From the NCBI GenBank assembly GCA_041918155.1, contig JAYRWH010000088.1, positions 1 through 64,000 on the forward strand: a DNA stretch of 64,000 bases. Direction: 5' to 3'. The translations under genes and the position numbers were made by a program. Every line of letters begins with the position of its first letter. Position 1 is the first letter of the stretch. Shown one piece after another: positions 1-7,345 of the stretch. The DNA is from UBA668 sp041918155. Its GTDB lineage: Bacteria; Actinomycetota; Acidimicrobiia; Acidimicrobiales; Ilumatobacteraceae. The notes under the pieces are model-generated. The model was given only the letters and a program-made list of their open reading frames with translations. It searched no databases and was not told the origin of the DNA.

Positions 1-2
1 CG

Positions 3-389
3 CCCGCCCCCGAGCCGACCCCGACGACCGCAGCGCCGTCGACGACGCTCGGTTCCCCGCCGATGGTGGCGCCCCCGATCACGCTGGTGCCGATCGTGCT
101 GTACCCGACGGTCAACACGCTCACCGGGCAGACCCACTTCACCTGCCTCAGCGCGGCGCTCGCCGGCTACCAGGTTCAGGTGTCGTGGAGCGCGACGTTC
201 ACCTCCGGGGTGAACCTCACCGTCGATAGCGTCCCGTACATGACCGGCGCAGCCGCCGTGGGCACCACGTTCGTCCCGATCAGCTGTGGTGACAGCCAGA
301 CCGTCACCGTCTCTGCCCGGTGGTCCGACGGCACGCCGGCCGGCTCGCGCACGATCCTCATCAAGGTCGACCCGAACCTTTTCTTCTGA
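3..389 (+). CDS. C-terminal part of a Pro/Thr-rich, probably secreted protein (partial)
   Basis: The frame is open to the left edge and stops with TGA at 387-389, so only the last 128 residues are visible. They begin with a roughly 20-residue Pro/Thr/Ser linker, then about 105 residues rich in Val, Thr and Ser with two cysteines (in FTCLS and ISCGD), which look like one small beta-sandwich domain on a linker. An internal ATG at 63 would give a 108-residue protein, but the linker reads through in frame upstream, so this is taken as the tail of a larger secreted or wall-associated protein. No family was recognised. A clear terminator hairpin follows 24 bp after the stop. Confidence 0.6.
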   Translation, partial: PAPEPTPTTAAPSTTLGSPPMVAPPITLVPIVLYPTVNTLTGQTHFTCLSAALAGYQVQVSWSATFTSGVNLTVDSVPYMTGAAAVGTTFVPISCGDSQTVTVSARWSDGTPAGSRTILIKVDPNLFF

Positions 390-412
390 CCGACCCGATC
401 CCCCCAATGACG

Positions 413-442
413 AAGGCCCCGGCAGCATCGCCGGGGCCTTTC
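413..442 (+). terminator. Intrinsic terminator after the partial secreted-protein gene
   Basis: A perfect 11-bp stem (AAGGCCCCGGC at 413-423 pairs with 430-440) with a 6-nt loop is followed by a short T run. It lies between the upstream gene's stop and the 3' end of the oppositely oriented tRNA-Leu, so it separates the two transcription units. Confidence 0.8.
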
Positions 443-450
443 GTATTCCG

Positions 451-533
451 TGGGCGAGGGGGGACTTGAACCCCCACATCCTTTCGAATACTGGCACCTG
501 AAGCCAGCGCGTCTGCCATTCCGCCACTCGCCC
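451..533 (-). tRNA. tRNA-Leu (anticodon CAG)
   Basis: On the minus strand the acceptor stem GGGCGAG (533-527) pairs with CTCGCCC (458-452), with discriminator A at 451. The anticodon stem CTGGC/GCCAG encloses loop TTCAGGT, anticodon CAG. A T-loop TTCAAGT and a long variable arm, typical of tRNA-Leu, are present. CCA is not encoded. The length is 83 nt. Confidence 0.93.
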
Positions 534-698
534 GAGTGGAAGCACAAGGCTAACAAGTCCCCGCGGGTCGCCCAACCCCCATTCCGTCGGGCGCGCAATG
601 GCCCGCTCGCGGGCAAGACCGCGCACACGGGTGCGTTTCGCGCCACACGATGGCACGAAGCGCGCCCAATCAAGACCCGGCCACCCAATACCCGGTGC

Positions 699-1550
699 TC
701 AGTACGGGTAGAAGCCTTGCTTGGTCTTGCGGCCGAGGTGGCCGGCGACGACCATGCGGCGCAACACGGGCACGGGGGCGAAGTTGGGATCGCGGAACTC
801 GTCGTAGAGCGCGTCGAGGATCGCCAGCGAGGTGTCGAGGCCCACCAGGTCGAGCAGGGCGAAGGGGCCCATCGGGAAGTTGCACCCGCCCTTCATCGCC
901 GTGTCGATGTCTTCCATCGAGGCGGTGCCGTTCATCAGCATCCGCATCGCGTTGTTGAGGTACGGGAACAGCAGCGCGTTGACGATGAAGCCGGCGCGAT
1001 CCTTGACCTCCACCCCGTCCTTGCCGCACCGGGCAGCGAAGGCCAGCGCCGCCGCGATCGTCTCGTCCGAAGCGGTGATCGGGCGCACGACCTCGACCAG
1101 CTTCATCGCCGGCGCGGGGTTGAAGAAGTGCACGCCGCAGACCTTGTCGGGGCGCTGGGTCACCATTGCCATCTCGACCACCGGCAGGGTGCTGGTGTTG
1201 GTGGCGAGGATGCCCGAGGGTTTCACGATCTGCTCGAGCTCTTCGAACAGCGCCTTCTTGATCGCCAGATCCTCCAGCACCGACTCGATCACGAGATCGC
1301 AATCGGCCAGCGCACCGAGGTGGTCGGTGGGCGTGATGCGGGCCATCGTGGCGACGCGATCCTCCTCGGTGGCCTTGCCACGCTCGATCGCCTTGGCGAA
1401 GCCCTTGTCGATGCTCGCGACCATCGCCTCGGCCGCGGCCTGCGTGCGCGATCGCACCACCACGTCGTAACCGGCCTTCGCGGCCACTTCGGCCAGACCC
1501 GAACCCATGATGCCCGACCCGAGGATGCCGACTCGCTGAATCTCAACCAT
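699..1550 (-). CDS. hbd: 3-hydroxyacyl-CoA (3-hydroxybutyryl-CoA) dehydrogenase
   Basis: A 283-residue protein of the usual single-function length. The N-terminus has the Rossmann NAD-binding pattern GSGIMGSG (G11-x-G13-x-x-G16), and the family signature HFFNPAP lies near residues 138-144, followed by the C-terminal helical dimerisation domain. It should oxidise L-3-hydroxybutyryl-CoA or similar short 3-hydroxyacyl-CoA with NAD(P)+ in the cytoplasm, in beta-oxidation or butyrate/PHB-type metabolism. It stands alone, divergent from the HD-domain gene, and the 56-bp gap holds a perfect 12-bp palindrome that could be an operator. In actinobacteria this enzyme is often called FadB2 or PaaH; the sequence alone does not fix the substrate. 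Confidence 0.9.
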   Translation of the reverse strand: MVEIQRVGILGSGIMGSGLAEVAAKAGYDVVVRSRTQAAAEAMVASIDKGFAKAIERGKATEEDRVATMARITPTDHLGALADCDLVIESVLEDLAIKKALFEELEQIVKPSGILATNTSTLPVVEMAMVTQRPDKVCGVHFFNPAPAMKLVEVVRPITASDETIAAALAFAARCGKDGVEVKDRAGFIVNALLFPYLNNAMRMLMNGTASMEDIDTAMKGGCNFPMGPFALLDLVGLDTSLAILDALYDEFRDPNFAPVPVLRRMVVAGHLGRKTKQGFYPY

Positions 1551-1564
1551 GGGAAGCAGATTAC

Positions 1565-1576
1565 TACCCGCGGGTA
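1565..1576. promoter_or_regulatory. Perfect 12-bp palindrome between divergent hbd and HD genes
   Basis: TACCCGCGGGTA is a perfect dyad, flanked by TTAC on the left and AC on the right. It sits 15 bp upstream of the hbd ATG and 18 bp upstream of the HD gene's -10 box, a position suited to a dimeric regulator. The regulator is unknown. Confidence 0.4.
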
Positions 1577-1593
1577 ACTTGGCACGAACGGGC

Positions 1594-1599
1594 TACCGT
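1594..1599 (+). promoter_or_regulatory. -10 box TACCGT of the HD-domain gene (leaderless)
   Basis: TACCGT fits TANNNT and ends 7 nt before the ATG at 1607, so the transcript probably starts at or next to the start codon. No Shine-Dalgarno sequence is visible, consistent with leaderless translation. Confidence 0.5.
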
Positions 1600-1606
1600 C
1601 GCAGGC

Positions 1607-2209
1607 ATGGCCGAGCCCGACGACATCGAACGCACGCTCGCGTTCTTCATGGAGATCGACCGGCTGAAGGGCGTGGAGCGGCGCAACTGGCTGGCCGACG
1701 GCTCGCGGCGGGAGAACACCGCCGAACACTCGTGGCACCTCGGCATGGCGGCGCTGCTGCTGACCGCCTACGCCACCGAACCGATCGATCTCGCCACCGC
1801 ACTGTGCATGGCGCTCGTGCACGACATCGTCGAGATCGACGCCGGCGACACGTTCGCCTACGACCAGGGCGATGCGCTCGCGAGCAAGCAGGAACGCGAG
1901 GTGGCCGCCGCCGACCGCTTGTTCGGCATGCTGCCCACGGCGATGGGCGCGCGGCTGCGCGAGCTGTGGGACGAATACGAGCGCGGCGACACTCCCGAGG
2001 CCCGCTACGTGATGGCCGTCGACCGGATGGCGCCGATGCTGCTCAACCTCGCCGAGGGCGGCAGCACGTGGCGCGAACACGGCATCACCCGCAGCCGGGT
2101 GATCGACCGCAACGGCCCCCACGTGCAGCCCGCCCTCCCCGGCGTGTGGCAGGTGGCGTTGGCCCGGCTGGATGCAGCCACCGCCGCCGGCCAGATCGGC
2201 AGCGACTGA
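1607..2209 (+). CDS. HD-domain hydrolase (YfbR/HDDC2-like, putative 5'-deoxynucleotidase)
   Basis: A 200-residue protein. HD-superfamily metal ligands are visible as AEHSWH (H41 and H44), ALVHD (H72-D73) and a downstream Asp in AVDRMAP. The early RxExxAEHSWH pattern is that of the YfbR/HDDC2 group, known to remove 5'-phosphate from deoxynucleoside monophosphates with Co or Mn. The role is nucleotide-pool housekeeping by analogy; activity is not proven by sequence. The start is supported by a -10 box seven bases upstream. The DUF2017 gene begins 1 nt after this stop, so the two are probably co-translated. Confidence 0.8.
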   Translation: MAEPDDIERTLAFFMEIDRLKGVERRNWLADGSRRENTAEHSWHLGMAALLLTAYATEPIDLATALCMALVHDIVEIDAGDTFAYDQGDALASKQEREVAAADRLFGMLPTAMGARLRELWDEYERGDTPEARYVMAVDRMAPMLLNLAEGGSTWREHGITRSRVIDRNGPHVQPALPGVWQVALARLDAATAAGQIGSD

Positions 2210-2210
2210 C

Positions 2211-2714
2211 ATGGCGCGACGCAAAGGCTTCCGCCCGGTGGTGGAGAACACCCCAACCGGCCTGGTGATCAACATCGACCAGGAGGAGATCGACCTCGTC
2301 GTGCGCCTGCTCGGCGAGCTGCGCAGCCTGCTGATGGACGACGACTCGGCGCACGCCCCACTCCTGCGACGGCTGTTCCCGCCGGCGTACATCCAGGAGG
2401 ACGACGCCGATGCCGAGACCGAGTTCCAGCGCCTGATGCACGACGATCTCGTCGCCTCTCGCCTCGAGGCGGTCAATGTCGCCGAGGGCCTGCTCTCACG
2501 GCGCGAGCCGCTCGACGAGGCGGCCGCGCTCGCCCTGCTGCAGTCGCTGAACGGGGTGCGCCTGGTGCTCGGCACGCTCATTGACGTCGGCGAGAACGAC
2601 GACCCCAACAACATCGACGACGACGACCCGTTGGTCGGCGAACTGCACCTCTACCACTTCTTGTCGTTCCTGCTGGAACACACCGTGCAAGCGGTCAGCG
2701 GGTGGGAAACATGA
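2211..2714 (+). CDS. DUF2017 family protein
   Basis: A 167-residue protein starting MARRKGFRPV, one base after the HD gene's TGA. It is acidic and mostly helical with no membrane segment and matches the actinobacterial DUF2017 family in pattern (early TGLVINIDQEEIDLVVRLLGEL-type block, C-terminal hydrophobic helices). Family function is unknown; in other actinobacteria it is often near ClpS or nicotinate phosphoribosyltransferase, neither of which is present here. Its last 20 bp overlap the 3' end of the convergent degV gene. The ATG at 2211 is preferred to an upstream in-frame ATG inside the HD gene. Confidence 0.75.
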   Translation: MARRKGFRPVVENTPTGLVINIDQEEIDLVVRLLGELRSLLMDDDSAHAPLLRRLFPPAYIQEDDADAETEFQRLMHDDLVASRLEAVNVAEGLLSRREPLDEAAALALLQSLNGVRLVLGTLIDVGENDDPNNIDDDDPLVGELHLYHFLSFLLEHTVQAVSGWET

Positions 2715-3492
2715 AGCAGCCGGCCACGCCGGCGCCGCACAACGCACCCACGCTCGGCCCGATGCGGTAGCGCACCACCTCGGCCACATTGGCCGCGGCA
2801 CCCACCACGGCGGCCAGCTCGTCGGCCACCGCCACCGAACCGCTGCACGTGTGGCCCACCGCCACGCGGATGCGCTGACCCCACTCGAGGGCCCGCTCGG
2901 CGAGGCGCCCCACGGCATCGCGGTGGTCGCCCGCGTGGTCGACCACGTCGAGGCGGCCACCGTGCCAGCTCAGCACGTCGAGCCCGGCCGCGGCCGGCCG
3001 GCCCGCCGGCTGCACCATGAACACATTGCCGATCTCGGCGGTCAGAGCCTCGACCGCCCGCGTCGCCTCGTCGAGGTTCGCTCCATCAGCGATCGCCTCA
3101 GCGGCTTCCCACACACAACCGCCCACGCCGAAGCCCGCGGAGCCGGAATCGATCACCCTCACCGGCACGTCAATGCTCCGCGCAGCCAGCCGCGCGGAGT
3201 GCACCGTGCGCGACACCTGGGCGCAACCGTGCACCGACAGGATCTCGGTGCAGCCCCTGGCGAGCAACTCTTCGTAGGCGGCGGCGAACTGGCCCGCGCT
3301 CGGCTCGATCGTGTGCACCGTCGGCCGCTGCCCGCTGGCCAGGCGCCGGTAGAACGCGTCGGGGTCGAGGTCGTGACCCTCCAGATGGTCGATGTCGTCG
3401 ACGATCACGGTCAGCGGCACCACTTCCACCCCGAAGCGCTCGAGGAGTTCAGGCGGAAGTTGGGCACCCGAGTCGGTGCACAGGCCGATCAC
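2695..3492 (-). CDS. DegV family protein (fatty-acid binding)
   Basis: About 265 residues from a GTG at 3492. The N-terminus VIGLCTDSGAQLP matches the DegV opening (hydrophobic strand, TDS, xxLP), followed by a PTVHTIEPS segment equivalent to the family's TSQPS fatty-acid-binding loop. DegV/FakB proteins bind a fatty acid and can present it to a fatty-acid kinase; no FakA is in the window. A GTG at 3522 would add 10 residues, but it lies inside the likely -10 box TAGGGT. GGAAG lies about 6 nt before the 3492 GTG, and a 7-codon leaderless ORF ends in a GTGA overlap with it. The 3' end overlaps DUF2017 tail-to-tail. Confidence 0.82.
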   Translation of the reverse strand: MIGLCTDSGAQLPPELLERFGVEVVPLTVIVDDIDHLEGHDLDPDAFYRRLASGQRPTVHTIEPSAGQFAAAYEELLARGCTEILSVHGCAQVSRTVHSARLAARSIDVPVRVIDSGSAGFGVGGCVWEAAEAIADGANLDEATRAVEALTAEIGNVFMVQPAGRPAAAGLDVLSWHGGRLDVVDHAGDHRDAVGRLAERALEWGQRIRVAVGHTCSGSVAVADELAAVVGAAANVAEVVRYRIGPSVGALCGAGVAGCFMFPTR

Positions 3493-3512
3493 ACGATCTT
3501 CCGGGGGGACAT
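3489..3512 (-). CDS. Possible 7-codon leaderless leader ORF coupled to degV
   Basis: After the -10 box TAGGGT (3526-3521) and 8 nt, an ATG at 3512 opens MSPRKIV and stops with TGA at 3491-3489. The stop overlaps the degV start as GTGA. This is the geometry of translational coupling, but an ORF this short can arise by chance. Confidence 0.25.
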   Translation of the reverse strand: MSPRKIV

Positions 3513-3633
3513 GGGGCGGCACCCTAATGACGGCTGGTGAGAGCGAGGTTGCGATCGCGAGTCGATGCGTTGACGTTCGGTGACGCTTTTCCTGAGGGTC
3601 CGCTCGGGGCCGTGACGAGCGTCAGTCGCCGGG

Positions 3634-4059
3634 CTACTCGCCGAAGCGGGCCAGCCACTCGGGCAGGCGCACCGGGCGGCCCGCCGCGGTCACGCACCCG
3701 TGCACGGTGACCGCCGTGGCTCGCACCTCGCCACCCACCGTGAGCAGGTACGCGATCTGGAACGTCGTGCGCGTGGCCGCGCCGAGCACGAGGTGCACGC
3801 GCACCACCTCGTCGAAGCGCAGCGGCTGGCGGTACTGCACTGCCACCTCCAGCACGGCGATGTCGAAGCCCTCGGCGCGCAATGTGTCGTAGGGGTGGTT
3901 GATCGCCCGCAGGTACTCCACGCGGGCCTCCTCCAGGTAGGGGAGGTAGCGGCTGTGGTGCACGATGCCCATCGCATCGGTCTCGGAGAAGCGCACCCTC
4001 AGATCATGCGCGTATTGATAGCCGGCCGGGTCGAGCGATGGCTCCATGTCGAGGCGCAC
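3634..4059 (-). CDS. Acyl-CoA thioesterase, 4-hydroxybenzoyl-CoA thioesterase/YbgC type (hotdog fold)
   Basis: A 141-residue protein, normal for the family. The hallmark FSETDAMGIVHHSRYLPYLEEAR contains the catalytic Asp and the TDxxGxVxHxxYxxxxExAR pattern. The enzyme hydrolyses acyl-CoA thioesters in the cytosol; the substrate is undetermined. A longer frame reaches 4155, but its extra N-terminus is basic and unlike the family. The GTG at 4059 is chosen because TACGGT (4071-4066) lies exactly 6 nt upstream, the leaderless pattern seen at many genes here; an ATG at 4047 is the alternative. Confidence 0.85.
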   Translation of the reverse strand: MRLDMEPSLDPAGYQYAHDLRVRFSETDAMGIVHHSRYLPYLEEARVEYLRAINHPYDTLRAEGFDIAVLEVAVQYRQPLRFDEVVRVHLVLGAATRTTFQIAYLLTVGGEVRATAVTVHGCVTAAGRPVRLPEWLARFGE

Positions 4060-4065
4060 CGCCGC

Positions 4066-4071
4066 ACCGTA
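4066..4071 (-). promoter_or_regulatory. -10 box TACGGT of the thioesterase gene (decides the start)
   Basis: TACGGT on the minus strand is followed by 6 nt and an in-frame GTG at 4059. This favours the GTG over the ATG 12 nt downstream. Confidence 0.45.
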
Positions 4072-4172
4072 CCGCGGCCGCTGCCGCCGCTTGCCGTTCG
4101 CGATTTCGACTGGCGGAAATCCACGCGATGGCTGGTAGTGTTTCGGCGCTCTCAACCGGAGGACAGTCCCTA

Positions 4173-4245
4173 GCCCCCATCGTCTAGTGGCCTAGGACAC
4201 CACCCTTTCAAGGTGGCGGCACGGGTTCGAATCCCGTTGGGGGTG
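4173..4245 (+). tRNA. tRNA-Glu (anticodon TTC)
   Basis: The acceptor stem GCCCCCA/TGGGGGT closes with a G-T pair at position 1-72; the anticodon stem CCACC/GGTGG encloses CTTTCAA (anticodon TTC). The T-loop is canonical TTCGAAT, the discriminator is G and CCA is not encoded. It is first of three tRNAs in a row. Confidence 0.95.
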
Positions 4246-4304
4246 CAACGATCGATTTGTCGGTCGCAGCAATGCCCCAGCAATACAGATCAGGTTTCAC
4301 ATCT

Positions 4305-4377
4305 GGTCCCGTGGTGAAGTGGAGTTCACGCCGGCCTGTCAAGCCGGAGGTCGCGGGTTCGAACCCCGTCGGGACCG
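4305..4377 (+). tRNA. tRNA-Asp (anticodon GTC)
   Basis: The acceptor stem is GGTCCCG/CGGGACC; the anticodon stem CCGGC/GCCGG encloses CTGTCAA, anticodon GTC. The T-loop TTCGAAC is canonical, the discriminator is G and no CCA is encoded. It lies 59 bp after tRNA-Glu, so the cluster is probably one transcript. Confidence 0.95.
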
Positions 4378-4421
4378 CTCGGGTTACACCCGAACGGGCG
4401 TCATAAGAAGACGGCCACAAC

Positions 4422-4497
4422 GGTCGAGTAGCTCAGTCGGCAGAGCATACGCCTGAAAAGCGTAGGGTCACCGGATCGACGCCGGTCTCGACCACCA
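4422..4497 (+). tRNA. tRNA-Phe (anticodon GAA) with non-canonical T-loop
   Basis: Acceptor stem GGTCGAG/CTCGACC, discriminator A and an encoded CCA (4495-4497). The anticodon stem TACGC/GCGTA encloses CTGAAAA, anticodon GAA. All five T-stem pairs form (ACCGG/CCGGT), but the T-loop reads ATCGACG: position 54, almost always T, is A (base 4475). The other arms look normal. Glu and Asp neighbours in the same cluster have canonical T-loops and lack an encoded CCA. Confidence 0.92.
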
Positions 4498-4498
4498 C

Positions 4499-4529
4499 AC
4501 GGCCCCCGCAAGGGGGTCGTTCGGTTTTT
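4499..4529 (+). terminator. Intrinsic terminator of the tRNA cluster
   Basis: A 9-bp stem with one G-T pair (4499-4507 with 4512-4520) is capped by a GCAA tetraloop and followed a few bases later by five T. It lies directly after the tRNA-Phe CCA. Confidence 0.8.
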
Positions 4530-4658
4530 CGGGCCAACCGGCCGTCCACAGCAGGGGGTGCCGTGGACGGCCTGGTGGCCTCTTTGAGGGTGGTTCCCAC
4601 CACAAATAGTGATGTCCGCTCAAGTGGCCTGCGTTACAGGGAACACCTCGACGGGCCG

Positions 4659-5720
4659 TCAGTTGCCGAGGTCGATGCCGCAGTTGGCGAAGATGCCGGA
4701 CAGCTCCGTGGTCATCACATCCGTTGTCGCCGCATCGGTGGCCCCGAACAGGTTGCCGACGATGCTGTGCAGCATCTCGTTCGCAGCACTCAATGCCGAC
4801 GATTCGGTGACCGTCGAGGTGGTGTCGCCACCGCCCCCACCGAGGAACTGCTGCACGAACAGCTGCTTCACGAGTTCGCTGGCGTTCATCCCGTCGCCGA
4901 TGCACGCGATTGCCGCAGCGTCGAGCTGGATGCCCGACGTCGCGACCGCGTCGGCGATCAACTGCCCGAAGTCGATGCAACCGACCACCTCGGTACCGAG
5001 GGCCTCGGCCGCCGGTTGGCTGGCCTGCGTCGCCGAGCCCATGAAGCTCTGCACGAACATCTCGCGGATGAGGTCGCTGGCGCCGATCTTGTCACCGATG
5101 CAGTTCGTCTGCTCCTCGGTGAACTTCACGTCGGAGCCGGCCATTTCGTCACCGACGATGCGGGCGAAGTCGATGCAGTCGGCGACATCGTCGGCCATCT
5201 GCTCGGCCTGCGCCTGGGTGACGACACCGCTCACGTCGATGTCGCCCTCGGCGCGCACGACAGCGGGCGTGATGCCCGCGCCCTGGAGGGCCGTCACGCC
5301 GACTGCGTCGACCACGCTCTCGGCCATGCAGCGCACCTCGTCGGCCGTGAAATCGACGGTCGTGTCGGCGGTGGCGCCCTCCACCATCGCGTCGACGTAC
5401 TCCTGCCCTGCGGGCGACTGGCTCTCGCCCGAGCCCCCGGCGGAGCTCTCATCGCCGCTGTCCTTGGTGACGCGGTAGATCACCCCGCCGGCCACGAGCG
5501 CCACCGCCACCACGATCGCGACCAACAACCCACGGTTGGCGCCCTTCGGCACGACCGGGGGTGAGGTCGGTGCGACCGGCACGACGGGCACCATCGCGGC
5601 GTTCTCGTCACGGGACACGCCGTTGTCGCTCACCAGCGATGTCCACTGCGCGCCGTCCCACCAGCGCAACTGGTGCCTGCGGTACGGATCGGGCTGCCAC
5701 GAACCACTCGTACCCGTCAT
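4659..5720 (-). CDS. DUF2510 membrane protein with cysteine-containing extracellular repeats
   Basis: A 353-residue protein. Residues 1-32 form a DUF2510 module (WQPDP, LRWWDGAQWT). A Pro/Val-rich linker and one membrane helix (about 63-83) follow, so the rest should lie outside the membrane. The outer part holds about three related units of roughly 70 residues, each with a Cys in an F/LxxxxxxC(I/M) segment and another in a (D/G)CIDF(A/G)(R/Q)-type segment; the last ends NCGIDLGN. The spacing suggests disulfide-linked repeats. The function is unknown. Its ATG overlaps the stop of a 71-codon upstream ORF (ATGA), suggesting coupling. DUF2510 also occurs in the protein at 49032-50045. Confidence 0.7.
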   Translation of the reverse strand: MTGTSGSWQPDPYRRHQLRWWDGAQWTSLVSDNGVSRDENAAMVPVVPVAPTSPPVVPKGANRGLLVAIVVAVALVAGGVIYRVTKDSGDESSAGGSGESQSPAGQEYVDAMVEGATADTTVDFTADEVRCMAESVVDAVGVTALQGAGITPAVVRAEGDIDVSGVVTQAQAEQMADDVADCIDFARIVGDEMAGSDVKFTEEQTNCIGDKIGASDLIREMFVQSFMGSATQASQPAAEALGTEVVGCIDFGQLIADAVATSGIQLDAAAIACIGDGMNASELVKQLFVQQFLGGGGGDTTSTVTESSALSAANEMLHSIVGNLFGATDAATTDVMTTELSGIFANCGIDLGN

Positions 5721-5932
5721 CGCCGGCCTCCTTCGAACGCGCTCGTGATCGCAACGCTAATGGGGTTCGACCGAACCGGCGTCAGGTCCTTCTCGAGGCG
5801 GTCGTAGTACTTCTCGATCGCTCCCTGGAAGTCGACCGTGTCGGGGTCGGTGAGCCACAACAGACCATCCCGAGCGTCATGTCGACCTCGTCGCCGATGC
5901 GACCGACGCGACGTTCGAGTACTGTCGGGCAT
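5717..5932 (-). CDS. Small hypothetical ORF (71 aa) coupled to the DUF2510 gene
   Basis: The last 49 codons read as a plausible acidic helical protein (LLWLTDPDTVDFQ, then KYYDRLEKDL), while the first 20 are unusually Arg-rich, so the true start may be internal (for example a TTG near the LLWL segment). The TGA at 5719-5717 overlaps the ATG of the DUF2510 gene in an ATGA arrangement, the main reason for calling it. No family was recognised. Confidence 0.4.
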   Translation of the reverse strand: MPDSTRTSRRSHRRRGRHDARDGLLWLTDPDTVDFQGAIEKYYDRLEKDLTPVRSNPISVAITSAFEGGRR

Positions 5933-5995
5933 CGAGAGCATGAGCGCACACGGGGGGACGGGGCCCGGTCGGCGCACGAACCGAGGGGAGAAGCC

Positions 5996-7345
5996 ATGCG
6001 CAAGCGGGCCATCGCAACGATCGCGATCACGACACTGATCGGGCTCGTCGGCTGCAGCACGAAGAAGGACGAGGCGTCGTCGACCACCGCCGCCGCCACC
6101 ACCGGCGCCACCACGGCGCCCACGGAGACTTCGACGAGTTCCACCGGCAGCACCCCGACGGAGTCGACGTACACGCCGGTCGTGGACGATCGCGCTCCGG
6201 GAGTCACCGACGACTCCATCAAGATCGGCATCATGTACACCGACTTCACCCGGGTGGGCCCGATCCTCGGCTACGACCAGGGCGACGCCGAGGCGGCCTA
6301 CAACGCGCTCATCGACGAGATCAACGCCAACGGTGGCATCCACGGCCGCAAGATCGTGCCCACGTTCGCCGCGGTCGACCCGAGTGCCACCGATGCCCCT
6401 ACGGCGGCCTGCACGAAGCTGGCCGAGGACGAGCAGGTGTTCATCGCCGTCGGTTTCCTGTTCGAGGACGCCGGCCCGTGCCTGTTCGACACCAATGAGA
6501 CATTGGTGCTCGGCGGCGGCCAGACCGAGGCCCTCCTGGCCCAGGCCAAGGTCGGTTGGTGGACCCTGGAGGCCGGCGACGACCTGCTGCTGACGGGCAT
6601 CCAGACCATGCTCGACCAGGGGCAGATCTCGCAGAACCTGGCCGTCGTGGCCACCAGCGGCGAAGAGCAGACTTACGAGACCAAGATCAAGCCGATGCTC
6701 GCGGCAGCGGGCATCACCCCGGTCTCGGTGGCCTACACCGACCCGACCTTCGACGTGAACCAGACCTACGCCGATTCCCAGACCATCGCCGAGCGCTTCA
6801 AGTCCGACGGTGCCGACCAGGTGCTCATGCTGAGCGTCGGGGGAACGTTCCCCGGGGGCATCGCCCGCACCGACTGGCGCCCCACCCTGGTGTTCGACTT
6901 CTTGGCCAGCGCACAGCTCTACGCCGACGGCGCGGGCAACGACCTCTCGCTGCTCGAGGGAGCGATCGCAGCCGGCGCGTTCAACCCCGAGAACGACTAT
7001 GGCACGCTCGCCAGCCCCACGACCGAGTGCGTCGAGAACCAGACCGCTGCCGGTCTGGAGCTCACCCCGCGCAAGGACGTTCCCGAGGGCGAATCGATCC
7101 AGGTCGCCAGCAGCATGATCGCCTGCCGGTACGTGGCGCTGCTCGTGGCCGGCCTGGAGAAGGCCGGCGAAGAGCTGAACTACGGCACGTTCACCACGGC
7201 GATGAACAACCTCGGTGACATCATGCTGCCGGGTTACCCCGACCCGTGGCACTTCGGCCCGCCCCCCGCCGCCGATGGCGACCCGCACCTCTACGTCTAC
7301 ACCTGGGACCAGGCCAAGCAGGAATGGGTGGACAGCGGTGCCTGA
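5996..7345 (+). CDS. Branched-chain amino acid type ABC substrate-binding lipoprotein
   Basis: A 449-residue protein starting MRKRAIATIA. A lipoprotein signal peptide ends in LVGC with C20 as the lipidated Cys, followed by a Thr/Ser linker to about residue 60 and a type I periplasmic-binding (LivK-like) fold: DDSIKIGIMYTDF, then NANGGIHGRKI. GAGGGGAGAAG lies just upstream of the ATG as ribosome-binding site, and TACTGT about 70 bp upstream could be the -10. It captures a ligand outside the membrane for the transporter encoded by the next two genes, the next of which overlaps its 3' end by 8 nt. The ligand is unknown; amino acids, amides or small carboxylates fit the family. Confidence 0.88.
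   Translation: MRKRAIATIAITTLIGLVGCSTKKDEASSTTAAATTGATTAPTETSTSSTGSTPTESTYTPVVDDRAPGVTDDSIKIGIMYTDFTRVGPILGYDQGDAEAAYNALIDEINANGGIHGRKIVPTFAAVDPSATDAPTAACTKLAEDEQVFIAVGFLFEDAGPCLFDTNETLVLGGGQTEALLAQAKVGWWTLEAGDDLLLTGIQTMLDQGQISQNLAVVATSGEEQTYETKIKPMLAAAGITPVSVAYTDPTFDVNQTYADSQTIAERFKSDGADQVLMLSVGGTFPGGIARTDWRPTLVFDFLASAQLYADGAGNDLSLLEGAIAAGAFNPENDYGTLASPTTECVENQTAAGLELTPRKDVPEGESIQVASSMIACRYVALLVAGLEKAGEELNYGTFTTAMNNLGDIMLPGYPDPWHFGPPPAADGDPHLYVYTWDQAKQEWVDSGA

Noticed and set aside
450..1577. 375-codon plus-strand frame across tRNA-Leu and hbd
   Set aside because: It runs through a tRNA and opposes a complete dehydrogenase with all motifs.
3522..3522. GTG 3522 as degV start
   Set aside because: It falls inside the likely -10 box TAGGGT and would add residues before the conserved DegV opening; GTG 3492 fits better, though the longer form cannot be excluded.
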